A stretch of 64,000 nt of DNA from the NCBI GenBank assembly GCA_035547915.1, contig DASZTS010000145.1:28528-92527 (forward strand), in the 5' to 3' direction. Positions within the stretch are counted from its first letter, which is position 1, and every line of letters begins with the position of its first letter. Source of the stretch: DASSFG01 sp035547915 (GTDB lineage: Bacteria; Planctomycetota; Planctomycetia; Pirellulales; JAICIG01). This document shows, piece by piece, positions 18,077 to 27,797 of the stretch. The translations under genes were made by a program, and so were the position numbers. Below the pieces are notes generated by a model. It did no database searches. It worked only from the letters and a program-made list of their open reading frames with translations, and had not been told where the DNA came from.

Positions 18077-19852
18077 TCATGCCTCCTTATCGACGCGGAT
18101 CTTCAGCTCTTTGAGCTGCCGCGCGGCGACCTGGCTAGGCGCCTCGGTCATCAGGTCGGCGGCCTTCTGCGTCTTGGGGAAAGCGATGCAGTCGCGGATG
18201 TTGTCGAGCCCGCCGAAGAGCATGACCCAGCGATCGATTCCCAGGGCGATTCCACCGTGCGGCGGCGCTCCGTATTGCAAGGCATCGAGGAGGAAGCCGA
18301 ACCGCTCCTTGGCTTGCGCGGCATCGATGCCCAACAACGAAAAGACGAGTGCCTGTATCTGGCTGTCGTGGATACGGATCGTGCCGCCGCCCGCTTCCGA
18401 ACCATTGATTACCAGGTCGTACGCCACCGCCCGACACTTACCAGGCTCGCTGCTCAACATCTCCAGGTCTTGCGGACGAGGGGCCGTGAACGGATGGTGC
18501 ATGGCCGCCCAGCTCTTCTCTTCCTCGTCCCAGGCAAACATCGGGAACTCGACGACCCAGGAGAAGTGCATCTGGCCCGGGTTGTAAAGCTTCAACTCTT
18601 CGCCGAAACGCTTGCGCAAGGCGTACAGCGCCTTGCACGTGACCTCGAACGAGTCCGCCACGAAGAGCAAGAAATCGCCCGGCGAGGCGTCGAGCCGTGC
18701 CCGGATGCGTTCGAGCAACTCGGGCGCAAAGTTCTTGGCCGTGGGCGAAGCGAGCGTGCCGTTCTCCTCGACCTTGAACCACACCAGGCCTTTCGCGCCA
18801 AAGTTCTGCTTGACGAATTCGGTCAATTCATCGATCGCCTTGCGCGAATAATTCGCGGCCGCTTGCCGGGCATTGATGCCACGCACCCGCAGCTCCGACT
18901 CCGCTGCCTCGCGAAATACGCGAAACTCGGCCTCGCGTGCCAGGTCGGTCACGTCGATCAGTTCCATGTCGAAGCGCAGGTCGGGAGCGTCGTGGCCGAA
19001 ACGCTCCATCGCCTCATCGTAGGTCATGCGGGGCAAGGGGAGCGAAACGTCGAGACCGAGTATCTCTTTCGCCACCCGTACAACGAGCCCGTCGATGATG
19101 CCGATGATGTCCTCGGCGCCGACGAATGACATTTCCAGGTCGAGCTGGGTGAACTCGGGCTGGCGATCGGCCCGTAGATCTTCGTCGCGGAAGCAGCGGG
19201 CGACCTGCACGTAGCGGTCGTAGCCGGCCACCATCAATATCTGCTTATAGAGCTGCGGCGACTGGGGCAGGGCATAGAATGAGCCGGGGTGAACGCGGCT
19301 CGGCACCAGATAATCGCGGGCGCCTTCGGGCGTGCTGCGACCGAGCATCGGGGTCTCGACGTCGATGAAATCGTGCTCGTCGAAGTAGTCGCGCATCACC
19401 TTGATAATGCGATGCCGCAACAGCAGCGTGCGTTGTTGCACCGGGCGGCGCAGATCGAGATAGCGGTATTTCAACCGCAGATCTTCGCCGGGCAGTTCCT
19501 GGGCACCCGGCTGAAACGGAGGCGTGAGGCTCTTGTTGAGCAATTCCAACCGTTTGACGCGCAGTTCGACTTCGCCGGTGGGCAATTCGGGGTTGGTGGT
19601 CCCTTCGGGGCGTCGGGCCACCTTGCCGGTCACGGCGATGACGAACTCGGTACGCAACGACTTGGCCTGTTCTTGGACCGCCGCCCCCGACTCGGGGGCA
19701 AATACGATCTGGGCCCGACCGTAGCGGTCGCGCAGATCGACGAACAAGAGCCCCGCTCCGTGATCGCGATATGAGTCGACCCAGCCACAAAGCGTGACTT
19801 CCTGGCCGACGTGCTCCAGTCGCAGTTCGCCGCAAGTATGGGTGCGAATCAA
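18077..19852 (-). CDS. aspS: aspartyl-tRNA synthetase
   Basis: A protein of 591 aa from a TTG start (fMet-IRTHTCGELR) with GGGAGAG six bases upstream, the standard AspRS length. An in-frame ATG at 19930 would add 26 residues that do not look like AspRS and contain a TACAAT hexamer better read as a -10 box. The OB-fold anticodon domain includes VTLCGWVDSYRDHGAGLLFVD. The class II motifs are RYLDLRR (motif 1/2 region), RCFRDEDLRADRQPEFTQLD (motif 2) and GGIALGIDRWVMLFGG (motif 3). The bacterial insertion (GAD) domain lies between. It charges tRNA-Asp, and possibly tRNA-Asn if the genome uses the amidotransferase route. The redoxin gene follows one base after its stop. Confidence 0.95.
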   Translation of the reverse strand: MIRTHTCGELRLEHVGQEVTLCGWVDSYRDHGAGLLFVDLRDRYGRAQIVFAPESGAAVQEQAKSLRTEFVIAVTGKVARRPEGTTNPELPTGEVELRVKRLELLNKSLTPPFQPGAQELPGEDLRLKYRYLDLRRPVQQRTLLLRHRIIKVMRDYFDEHDFIDVETPMLGRSTPEGARDYLVPSRVHPGSFYALPQSPQLYKQILMVAGYDRYVQVARCFRDEDLRADRQPEFTQLDLEMSFVGAEDIIGIIDGLVVRVAKEILGLDVSLPLPRMTYDEAMERFGHDAPDLRFDMELIDVTDLAREAEFRVFREAAESELRVRGINARQAAANYSRKAIDELTEFVKQNFGAKGLVWFKVEENGTLASPTAKNFAPELLERIRARLDASPGDFLLFVADSFEVTCKALYALRKRFGEELKLYNPGQMHFSWVVEFPMFAWDEEEKSWAAMHHPFTAPRPQDLEMLSSEPGKCRAVAYDLVINGSEAGGGTIRIHDSQIQALVFSLLGIDAAQAKERFGFLLDALQYGAPPHGGIALGIDRWVMLFGGLDNIRDCIAFPKTQKAADLMTEAPSQVAARQLKELKIRVDKEA

Positions 19853-20016
19853 CGAAAACTCTCCCTGAAATTTCGCCCATTTATCAAGGCCGGTATTGTA
19901 GAGAGAAGCCGGTTCAACCGCTAGGTTCACGGTGGCCTGTCAATGCCGCTAACCGCAACGTGTGCGCTCGGCCGCCCCGCTACAACCGGTGGCGACGCGG
20001 CGTTACAATACGGGCC

Positions 20017-20676
20017 ATGTACCATCGCCTGCCGTTGAGTCCCACGCGCGTCCTGTGCTGGCTGGCGATTTCCTCGGTGATCGCAGTAGCCACCGTGGCG
20101 CTCATCCATGTCGCGGGCGGAAACCTGCGCCCCTTGGTGGAGCTTTTTTGCTGCGCCGCACTCGGCGGCGTTTTGTCGCTGCTGGTTCCCCACCTGAGTT
20201 CGGCCATCAATCCCGACTGGCTCGCCTCGCTCGGACGGCACTCGTGGAAGATGCACTTAAAGAACGTGGGGGAACTGCTGCTTGCACCTCGGCGGTTACA
20301 GTTTTCCGTACAGGCGGGCCTGGTCTATCTGACCGTGTTTTGCCTGTGGCTGGGCGTGAACGTTAATCGTGGGCATCGATGCGAAGTCGCGGCGCGGGCC
20401 GTCGAGCAAGCCGGCGGGCGGGTCTTCTTCGATTCGCCGCGGATGCTCGGCCAGGTTCGCGCGGTATCGATCGCCAGGCGCGATGGTCCGTCGGACGATA
20501 CCACGCTACTCGGGCTGATCCCACAGATTCACACGCTACGGCCGCGACGTATCGTTGTCGGCAATAAGGCCAGTTCGACCGTCATTGCCGCGATCCAGGC
20601 CGCATTCCCGGCGACCGATGTCGTCATCCGGGGCGGCAATGCCCCCGCCACGCCATCGAATTTGCAGCGGCAGTGA
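20017..20676 (+). CDS. membrane protein of unknown function
   Basis: A protein of 219 aa starting MYHRLPLSPTRVLCWLAISS. Three hydrophobic segments are visible (about 12-33, 44-62 and 98-118), followed by a soluble C-terminal domain (about 125-219) with a predicted alternating beta/alpha pattern (GRVFFDSP, RRIVVGNKASSTVIAAIQAA). The start at the ATG is chosen over an upstream alternative start at 19960 because that extension lies in the divergent aspS promoter region. It is followed 9 bases later by the PLP enzyme gene on the same strand. I do not recognise the family. Confidence 0.65.
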   Translation: MYHRLPLSPTRVLCWLAISSVIAVATVALIHVAGGNLRPLVELFCCAALGGVLSLLVPHLSSAINPDWLASLGRHSWKMHLKNVGELLLAPRRLQFSVQAGLVYLTVFCLWLGVNVNRGHRCEVAARAVEQAGGRVFFDSPRMLGQVRAVSIARRDGPSDDTTLLGLIPQIHTLRPRRIVVGNKASSTVIAAIQAAFPATDVVIRGGNAPATPSNLQRQ

Positions 20677-20685
20677 CATTACTGG

Positions 20686-21834
20686 ATGGCGGAATCGAAA
20701 ACACCACTCGAGAGAGCTTTTGGCAGCATGGCACGACGTTGGTATGAGATCGACAACGTAGAGGAGATTCCCTCCCCGGCGCTCATCGTCTACCCCGACC
20801 GATGTGAAGAAAACATTCGCCGGATGATCTCGCTGGCAGGCGGTACGGCGCGGCTGCGGCCCCATGTGAAGACGCACAAGATGGCCGAGATGGTTCGGCT
20901 GCAACTCGCCGCGGGCATCGACAAATTCAAATGCGCGACGATCGCCGAAGCTGAGATGCTGGCGCGAGCGGGCGCCCGCGATGTGCTCTTGGCCTATCCG
21001 ATCGTAGGACCGAACATCGGCCGCCTGCTCAAGCTCGTCGAATCGTTCCCAGAGACGCGATTTTCGGCCTTGGCCGACGATGCCGAGGCCGTGCGTGCCA
21101 TCTCGCGACAGTTCGCGGACCGATCGAGGTCGATCGAAATCGTGCTCGATATCGACAACGGCATGCACCGCTCGGGGATCTCACCGGCGGCGGCCGCCGA
21201 TCTGTATCGGTTGTTAGCCACGCTGCCTGGAGTCAGTCCCGGCGGGCTGCATGTCTACGACGGGCACATTCGCGATGCCGATCTTGCCGAACGGGCCGAG
21301 CATGTCCGGCGAGATTTTGCTTCGGTCGACACGTTATGGCGTGCGCTCATCGACGGCGGTTTGCCGGTGCCGCGGGTCGTCGCCGGCGGCACGCCGACCT
21401 TTCCGATCCACGCCCGACGTTCCGATGTGGAGTGCAGTCCCGGCACATGCGTGTTCTGGGACATCGGCTATGCCACCAAGTTCCCCGATTTCGATTTCTT
21501 GCACTCAGCCGTGCTCCTGACCCGCGTCGTCAGCAAGCCGACGGCGGAGCGATTGTGCCTCGATCTGGGCTACAAAGCAGTATCGCCTGATAACCAGCAG
21601 CCGCGGGTCTCATTGCTCGACCTGCCCGAAGCCGTCCCGGTCGTACACAGCGAAGAGCACCTTACCGTCGAAAGCCCTCTCGCCAAAGAATTCAAAGTCG
21701 GCGACTGTCTGTACGGCGTGCCCTATCACATCTGTCCGACCGTGGCGCTGCACCGCGAAGCGGTCGTCGTCGAGAACGGTCGAGCGGTCGCACGATGGCC
21801 CGTTGCCGCACGAGACCGAATGCTCACGGTCTAG
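20686..21834 (+). CDS. D-threonine aldolase / D-serine dehydratase-like PLP enzyme
   Basis: A protein of 382 aa, or 368 aa if the ATG at 20728 (MARRWYEIDN) is used, which fits relatives better. It is a fold-type III PLP enzyme with an alanine-racemase-like barrel. LRPHVKTHKMAEM carries the PLP lysine, ALIVYPDRCEENI is the entry strand, and the C-terminal metal site is HICPTVALH, characteristic of the D-serine dehydratase-like domain. The family cleaves D-threonine to glycine and acetaldehyde or deaminates D-serine; which applies is not decided by sequence. It is cytoplasmic, and a strong terminator follows at 21949. Confidence 0.85.
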   Translation: MAESKTPLERAFGSMARRWYEIDNVEEIPSPALIVYPDRCEENIRRMISLAGGTARLRPHVKTHKMAEMVRLQLAAGIDKFKCATIAEAEMLARAGARDVLLAYPIVGPNIGRLLKLVESFPETRFSALADDAEAVRAISRQFADRSRSIEIVLDIDNGMHRSGISPAAAADLYRLLATLPGVSPGGLHVYDGHIRDADLAERAEHVRRDFASVDTLWRALIDGGLPVPRVVAGGTPTFPIHARRSDVECSPGTCVFWDIGYATKFPDFDFLHSAVLLTRVVSKPTAERLCLDLGYKAVSPDNQQPRVSLLDLPEAVPVVHSEEHLTVESPLAKEFKVGDCLYGVPYHICPTVALHREAVVVENGRAVARWPVAARDRMLTV

Positions 21835-21948
21835 TCTGCTACCTGACCGACAGCCGGTGCGCGCGGCGGTTGACTAATAGGTGAATTCGCCTATCATCCA
21901 AGCAGCCACGGGCCCACGAAGGGGCCTGGTTCAAAAGGCGGCGCTGAT

Positions 21949-21981
21949 GGCCCCAAACTGCTTGCAGTTGGGGCCTTTTTT
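21949..21981 (+). terminator. rho-independent terminator
   Basis: GGCCCCAAACTG, loop CTTG, then CAGTTGGGGCC forms an 11-bp GC-rich stem with one bulged A, followed by TTTTTT. It ends the transcript of the PLP enzyme gene, 115 bases after its stop, and insulates the respiratory operon that starts at 22021. Confidence 0.9.
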
Positions 21982-22020
21982 ATTGGCGGGCAGGTCTCAT
22001 GACGGCGCGAGACGTACGCG

Positions 22021-22677
22021 ATGCCCCAGGTATTCCATCCCAGCATGAACACGTTCAGCAAGGCAACCATCTTCGGTGCCTTGTTCGTGCTGGCGGCGCT
22101 CGCCTTCTTGGCCGATCGCATCGAGCGATCGCCCTACGTCACCGAAGTCGACGTGTTTCGTGAACAACCGGTGCCGTTCAGCCACGAGCACCACGTCAGC
22201 GGCTTGGGCATCGACTGCCGCTATTGCCATACGACCGTCGAAACTTCGGCCTTCGCGGGATTGCCGGCAACAGAAATCTGCATGAGCTGTCATTCGCAAA
22301 TCTGGAAAGAAAGCCCGATGCTCGAACCGGTGCGAGAGAGCTTTCGCACCGGGAAGCCGCTGCGCTGGACGCGAGTTCATGACCTGCCCGACTTCGTCTA
22401 TTTCAACCACAGCATCCACATCGCCAAGGGTATCGGCTGCGAAAGTTGTCACGGCCGTGTGGACCAGATGCCACTCATGCGCCGTGCGGCATCGCTCCAG
22501 ATGGCCTGGTGTCTCGATTGTCATGAAAAACCCGCGGACGCGATCCGCGAGCGGGACGCCGTGTTTCGTTTCGGTCCCGCGGCGCGGCCACGTTCGCACG
22601 AAGATGCCTTGCGTCTGATGCAGGAGAATGGTGTCGAATCCGAACAACTTCTCGATTGCTGGACCTGCCACCGATGA
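22021..22677 (+). CDS. actA: alternative complex III pentaheme cytochrome subunit
   Basis: A protein of 218 aa. After a cytoplasmic start (MPQVFHPSMNTFSK) comes one membrane anchor (about 15-34). Five c-heme sites follow: CRYCH (66-70), CMSCH, CESCH, CLDCH and CWTCH at the C-terminus, exactly the count of ActA. It is periplasmic and passes electrons within the quinol:electron acceptor oxidoreductase complex that replaces cytochrome bc1. It is first in an operon of eleven genes. The start is supported by position; no strong ribosome site precedes it. Confidence 0.93.
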   Translation: MPQVFHPSMNTFSKATIFGALFVLAALAFLADRIERSPYVTEVDVFREQPVPFSHEHHVSGLGIDCRYCHTTVETSAFAGLPATEICMSCHSQIWKESPMLEPVRESFRTGKPLRWTRVHDLPDFVYFNHSIHIAKGIGCESCHGRVDQMPLMRRAASLQMAWCLDCHEKPADAIRERDAVFRFGPAARPRSHEDALRLMQENGVESEQLLDCWTCHR

Positions 22678-25600
22678 GCGAGCCGGAACAAATCGTGACG
22701 GAATCAGCGGAACGGCAGTCGCCGTTCAGCCTGCCGATCGTCGATCGACAGGAGATCGACTGGCAGGCGATCCGCGCTCGGCTGGCCTCCGGCGGCGGGC
22801 GCGAATATTGGCGGAGCTTCGAACAGCTCGCCGACACGCCGACATTCCACGAATACCTGCGGCGCGAGTTCCCGCGCCAAGCGGGAGAATGGATGGACGC
22901 CATCGGCCGCCGGCATTTTCTCGGACTGATGGCGGCTTCGTTGGGACTGGCCGGCTCGATGGGATGCCTGCGCCAACCCGAAGAAAAGATCGTGCCCTAC
23001 GTCCGCCAGCCGGAAGAGGTCGTGCCGGGCAAACCGCTCTACTTCGCCAGCGCCATGACGCTCGGCGGATATGCCACGGGCATTCTCGTCGAGAGCCACC
23101 TGGGCCGGCCGATCAAGATCGAGGGTAACCCGGACCATCCGGCCAGCCTCGGCGCCACCGATGCCTTCACGCAAGCCGCCATCCTTTCGCTGTACGATCC
23201 CGATCGCTCGCAAACCGTCATGCACCGCGAGCGCGTCGACACATGGAATAACTTCTTGACCGCACTGGCCGCGGAATTGCCGGCCCTCAAACAGCGCGGA
23301 GGACGCGGGCTGCGAATCCTCACCGAGACGATCACTTCGCCCACGCTGGGCGATCAGTTGCAGACGCTGTTGGACGAAATGCCCAAAGCCCGTTGGCATC
23401 AATATGAGCCGTGCGGTCGCGATAACGTTCGCGCCGGTGCAAAGCTCGCTTTCGGGGACTACGTCGACACGATTTACCACTTCGATCGAGCGGAAGTGAT
23501 TGTCTCGCTCGATGCCGATTTCCTCTCGGCCATGCCCGGCAGCGTGCGTTATGCACGCGAGTTCATCGATGGCCGCCGCGTCACCGGCGACAATCCCCGG
23601 ATGAACCGACTGTACGCGGTCGAATCGACGCCCGGCCTCGTCGGCGCCGTGGCCGATCACCGTCTGCCGATCGCTCCCTCGGAAATCGAGCCGCTGGCCC
23701 GCGCCATCGCCGCGCGGGTAGGCGTCGAATTGCGAAGCGGCGGCGACATGCCGGCAGGCGTACCAGGCGAATGGGTTGACGCCCTCGTGTCGGACTTGCA
23801 GGCACATCGTGGCACCAGCCTCGTGTTGGCGGGCGATGGTCAGCCGCCCGTCGTACACGCCCTGGTGCACGCGATCAACCACCAGTTGGAGAACGTTGCT
23901 GCTACGCTCGAATATGTCGATCCGGTCGAAGTGCGACCGGAGGATCATGCTTCCTCGCTCGCAACGTTGGTTCGCGACATCGAGCAAGGTGACGTGCAAC
24001 TGCTGGCGATCTGCGGCGGCAATCCGGTTTACAACGCTCCCAGAGAGCTCGATTTCGCGGGGCAGCTCAAAAACGTCGCTTTGACCGTCCATCTTTCGCC
24101 GTACTACGACGAAACTTCGTTTCTCTCCCATTGGCACATTCCGTCGGCGCATTTTTTGGAGAGTTGGGGTGATGCGCGCGCTTACGATGGCACCGCCTCG
24201 ATCGTGCAGCCGCTCATCGCGCCTCTTTACGGCGGACGCACGGCGCACGAGTTGATTTCGGTGCTGCTCGGTCAGGCCGATCGGGCAACCTTCGAAACCG
24301 TTCAGCAATATTGGCGGAAGCGGCTCGACTCCGACGACTTCGGCCGTCTGTGGCGGAAAGCGGTTCACGACGGCGTCGTGCCCGATACAAAAGCGGCGCC
24401 GCGCGATGTCGAGCTTGTCTTTGATGGTCGCGACACTCCGGGTGGCAGACCGCCGGCGGGTGACGGAGCGTTCGAGGTCACGTTCTCTCCCGATCCATCC
24501 GTCTGGGATGGGCGATTCGCCAACAACGGTTGGCTACAGGAGCTTCCCAAGCCGCTCACCAAACTCACGTGGGACAACGCCGCCTGCGTCAGTCCGAGGA
24601 CGGCCGAGAGCGAGCGACTTGCCAACGGCGACGTGGTTGAATTGAATCTGGGCGGACGGAAACTCGAGGTTCCCATCTGGATCATGCCTGGGCAGGCCGA
24701 TGGCGTGATCGGCCTTACTCTCGGTTACGGCCGGATGCGAGCCGGTCGCGTGGGTACGGGTATCGGTTTCGATGCCTACGAGTTGAAGCCGGCAAAGGGC
24801 GCCTGGTATGCGACCGGCGTCGAATTAGGCCGGACCGGTTCTAGCTACCCACTCGTCGTCACGCAAGACCATTACAGCATGGAGGGGCGCGACATCGTCG
24901 AGTTCGGCACGCTCGAAGAGTATCGACGGGACCCCGACTTCCTGCTCGCAGGTCATCCCGATAAGACCCGCGAAGAGCGCCACCATCCATTCGAACTGCC
25001 GACACTCTACCCCGCGGAGAAGAGCGACTTTCCCGAACGCCAGGAGAACGACAACGCGTGGGGAATGGTCATCGATCAGACGGCTTGCATCGGTTGCAAT
25101 GCCTGCGTCATCGCCTGCCAGGCGGAGAACAATACGCCGATCGTGGGGAAGGAGCAGGTATCGCACGGCCGCGCGATGCACTGGCTGCGCGTCGATCGTT
25201 ATTACGTGGGACAGATCGACAATCCGGCCACGCACTTCCAGCCGATGCTCTGCATGCAGTGCGAGAAGGCGCCGTGCGAACTGGTCTGCCCCGTCGGCGC
25301 CACGGTCCACAGCAGCGAGGGGCTGAATCAGATGGTCTACAACCGCTGCGTGGGCACGCGATATTGTTCCAATAACTGCCCCTACAAGGTGCGGCGTTTC
25401 AATTTTCTCAATTACGAAGCGCTCTTCCACTACGACACCGAGCCGCAGCTCGCGATGCTTCGCAACCCGGATGTTACCGTCCGCAGCCGCGGCGTGATGG
25501 AGAAATGCACCTACTGCGTGCAACGCATCCAGGAAGCGAAGATCGAAGCCCACAAAGACCGCCGTCCGGTCACCGATGGTGATCTGCAAACCGCCTGTCA

Positions 25601-25859
25601 GCAGGCGTGCCCGACGCGGGCCATCGTGTTCGGCAACGTGAATAACCCGCAGAGCCAGGTCGCGCAGCTCAAGAAGTCGCCGCTGAATTACGGCGTGTTG
25701 GCCGAGTTGAACACGAGGCCGCGCACTACCTATTTGGCGCGGCTGGGAAACCCGCATCCGGAACTCGCGGCCGAAGACGCTCGCGATACACCGTCGCTCG
25801 ACCCGCGCGACCACAACATCGACGAGTTGCTCGAATACGTGCAGGGGAAGAAGACGTGA
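22674..25859 (+). CDS. actB: alternative complex III iron-sulfur subunit (Mo-enzyme-like domain plus ferredoxin domain)
   Basis: A protein of 1061 aa whose ATG overlaps the actA stop (ATGA). A Tat-like region, GRRHFLGLMAASLGLAG, lies near residue 82. The first ~750 residues are a molybdopterin-oxidoreductase fold, which in ActB lacks the cofactor. The rest is a PsrB/NrfC-type four-cluster domain: CIGCNACVIACQAE (from residue 805), CMQCEKAPCELVCPVGA, NRCVGTRYCSNNCPY, and EKCTYCVQR with CQQACPTRA. The domain fusion is diagnostic of ActB. It is the periplasmic electron wire of the complex. Confidence 0.95.
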   Translation: MSEPEQIVTESAERQSPFSLPIVDRQEIDWQAIRARLASGGGREYWRSFEQLADTPTFHEYLRREFPRQAGEWMDAIGRRHFLGLMAASLGLAGSMGCLRQPEEKIVPYVRQPEEVVPGKPLYFASAMTLGGYATGILVESHLGRPIKIEGNPDHPASLGATDAFTQAAILSLYDPDRSQTVMHRERVDTWNNFLTALAAELPALKQRGGRGLRILTETITSPTLGDQLQTLLDEMPKARWHQYEPCGRDNVRAGAKLAFGDYVDTIYHFDRAEVIVSLDADFLSAMPGSVRYAREFIDGRRVTGDNPRMNRLYAVESTPGLVGAVADHRLPIAPSEIEPLARAIAARVGVELRSGGDMPAGVPGEWVDALVSDLQAHRGTSLVLAGDGQPPVVHALVHAINHQLENVAATLEYVDPVEVRPEDHASSLATLVRDIEQGDVQLLAICGGNPVYNAPRELDFAGQLKNVALTVHLSPYYDETSFLSHWHIPSAHFLESWGDARAYDGTASIVQPLIAPLYGGRTAHELISVLLGQADRATFETVQQYWRKRLDSDDFGRLWRKAVHDGVVPDTKAAPRDVELVFDGRDTPGGRPPAGDGAFEVTFSPDPSVWDGRFANNGWLQELPKPLTKLTWDNAACVSPRTAESERLANGDVVELNLGGRKLEVPIWIMPGQADGVIGLTLGYGRMRAGRVGTGIGFDAYELKPAKGAWYATGVELGRTGSSYPLVVTQDHYSMEGRDIVEFGTLEEYRRDPDFLLAGHPDKTREERHHPFELPTLYPAEKSDFPERQENDNAWGMVIDQTACIGCNACVIACQAENNTPIVGKEQVSHGRAMHWLRVDRYYVGQIDNPATHFQPMLCMQCEKAPCELVCPVGATVHSSEGLNQMVYNRCVGTRYCSNNCPYKVRRFNFLNYEALFHYDTEPQLAMLRNPDVTVRSRGVMEKCTYCVQRIQEAKIEAHKDRRPVTDGDLQTACQQACPTRAIVFGNVNNPQSQVAQLKKSPLNYGVLAELNTRPRTTYLARLGNPHPELAAEDARDTPSLDPRDHNIDELLEYVQGKKT

Positions 25860-27244
25860 GCGAGCGACCTGTTGACGTTTCGAGCGGTGCGTCCATCGGC
25901 GGCATGTCGGTGTTGAGGCCGGGCCACACCTATGGCTCGGTCACCGACAAGATCAGCTCGATCGTGCAGACCCAACAGCCCAAGAGCTGGTGGATCGGCT
26001 TCGCCGTCGGCTTTGTGCTGTTGATGGTGTTTCTGTACGCAACCACGTACTTGCTCGCCACCGGCATCGGCATCTGGGGCACCAATATTCCGATCGGCTG
26101 GGCCTTTCCGATCGTCAATTTCGTGTGGTGGATCGGTATCGGGCATGCCGGGACGTTTATCTCGGCCATTCTGTTGCTCTTGAAGCAGGAATGGCGGACG
26201 AGCATCAACCGCTTCGCCGAAGCGATGACACTGTTCGCCGTGGCGTGTGCCGGACTCTTTCCTCTGTTGCACCTGGGACGGCCGTGGATCTTCTACTGGC
26301 TGCTGCCGTATCCGAACACAATGGATCTCTGGCCCCAGTTTCGTAGTCCTCTGGTGTGGGACGTGTTCGCCGTCTCGACCTACGCCACGGTGTCGCTACT
26401 GTTCTGGTACGCGGGCCTGATTCCCGACATGGCCACCTTGCGCGACCGGACCCACAATCGCTTCGCCCAGATCGTGTACGGAATGTTGGCCATGGGTTGG
26501 CGGAACAGCGCTCGGCATTGGCACCGCTATCAAATGGCCTACCTCTTGCTTGCCGGCCTCGCTACTCCGCTTGTGCTCTCGGTGCACAGTATCGTGGGCA
26601 TGGACTTCGCGGTGGCGATCGTGCCCGGCTGGCACAGCACGATCTTTCCGCCCTACTTCGTGGCCGGCGCCATCTTCTCGGGCTTTGCGATGGTCCTCAC
26701 GCTGACGATTCCTCTGCGCTGGATGTACGGCTTGCACGATTTCGTCACGCTCAAGCACCTCGACAATATGGCGAAGGTCATGCTGGCCACCGGCTCGATG
26801 GTCGGCTACGGCTATTTTTGCGAGGTGTTTTACGCCTACTACAGTGGCAGCCCGTACGAGCGATATGTCACCGTCAATCGCATGCTCGGCGGATACGCTT
26901 GGGCCTATTGGTTGATCGTCGTCTGCAATGCTTTCGTGCCGCAACTTTTTTGGTCTCGGGCGATCCGCCGCAACGTCACAGCGCTGTTCATCATCTCGCT
27001 GGTGACGCAAACCGGTATGTGGTTTGAACGGTTTGTGATCATTGTCACGAGCCTGCATCGCGATTATTTGCCGTCGGCCTGGCACATGTATTACCCGACC
27101 GTCTGGGACATCGCCGAGTTGCTCGGCTCGATCGGTCTGTTTTTGACGTTGTTCTTCCTGTTTATCCGTTTCGTGCCGATGATCTCCATCTTCGAACTTC
27201 GCGAGCTGGTGAGCGAAACCAGCGGCGAGGGAGAAGGAGAGTGA
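25856..27244 (+). CDS. actC: alternative complex III quinol-binding membrane subunit (NrfD/PsrC-like)
   Basis: A protein of 462 aa from a GTG start overlapping the actB stop (GTGA). It has about ten membrane helices; the region WWIGIGHAGTFISAILLLL is the NrfD/PsrC quinol-site segment. HRYQMAYLLLAGLATPLVLSV and WHSTIFPPYFVAGAIFSG are likewise family hallmarks. It binds and oxidises menaquinol or ubiquinol at the membrane. The gene lies between the Fe-S subunit and ActD, as in Rhodothermus-type operons. Confidence 0.93.
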   Translation: MSERPVDVSSGASIGGMSVLRPGHTYGSVTDKISSIVQTQQPKSWWIGFAVGFVLLMVFLYATTYLLATGIGIWGTNIPIGWAFPIVNFVWWIGIGHAGTFISAILLLLKQEWRTSINRFAEAMTLFAVACAGLFPLLHLGRPWIFYWLLPYPNTMDLWPQFRSPLVWDVFAVSTYATVSLLFWYAGLIPDMATLRDRTHNRFAQIVYGMLAMGWRNSARHWHRYQMAYLLLAGLATPLVLSVHSIVGMDFAVAIVPGWHSTIFPPYFVAGAIFSGFAMVLTLTIPLRWMYGLHDFVTLKHLDNMAKVMLATGSMVGYGYFCEVFYAYYSGSPYERYVTVNRMLGGYAWAYWLIVVCNAFVPQLFWSRAIRRNVTALFIISLVTQTGMWFERFVIIVTSLHRDYLPSAWHMYYPTVWDIAELLGSIGLFLTLFFLFIRFVPMISIFELRELVSETSGEGEGE

Positions 27245-27257
27245 TACGGGCTTTGCC

Positions 27258-27797
27258 ATGGAAACACCCAAAGACATCTACGCTCTGATGGCCGAGTTCG
27301 AAACGGGTGATGCCCTGCTCGAAGCGGCCCGGCGCGCGCACGAAGCGGGCTACCGCCAGATGGACGGCTATTCGCCGTTTCCCTTGCATGGCCTCTCCGA
27401 CGCGCTCGGATTTCGTCGCACGCGGCTCCCGCTCGTCACGCTGATCGGCGGTCTGCTCGGCGGGGGTGGAGCGTATTTCATGCTCTGGTATGCATCGGTG
27501 GTCAGCTACCCGATCAATGTGGGCGGTCGTCCGCTGCACAGTTGGCCCGCCTTCTTCCCGATCACGTTCGAATTGGCGGTGCTCGGTGCGTCGTTCGCCG
27601 CGCTGTTCGGCATGCTCGCGCTGAATGGCCTGCCGCAACCGTATCACCCGGTGTTCAACGTGCCCGAATTCGTCCGCGCCAGCCGAGATCGGTTCTTCCT
27701 GGTGATCGAAGCCCGTGATCGCATTTTCCACCTGGGCGATACGCGGAAGTTCTTGGAAAGCCTCCAGCCCGCACGCGTCTTCGAGGTGGAGCCGTGA
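27258..27797 (+). CDS. actD: alternative complex III subunit ActD (DUF3341)
   Basis: A protein of 179 aa. A soluble N-terminus with YALMAEFETGDALLEAARRA and MDGYSPFPLHGL (DUF3341 signature) is followed by two membrane helices (about 58-80 and 97-120), then a short soluble tail. It is a structural subunit; no cofactor site. It is 13 bases after actC, the only non-overlapping junction before coxC, and overlaps actE by four bases. Confidence 0.92.
   Translation: METPKDIYALMAEFETGDALLEAARRAHEAGYRQMDGYSPFPLHGLSDALGFRRTRLPLVTLIGGLLGGGGAYFMLWYASVVSYPINVGGRPLHSWPAFFPITFELAVLGASFAALFGMLALNGLPQPYHPVFNVPEFVRASRDRFFLVIEARDRIFHLGDTRKFLESLQPARVFEVEP

Noticed and set aside
21894..22121. 75-codon minus-strand frame over the terminator
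   Set aside because: It spans a clear intrinsic terminator and the actA start; no ribosome site.
22704..24368. 554-codon antisense frame under actB
   Set aside because: Shadow of a well-defined gene in an operon on the other strand.
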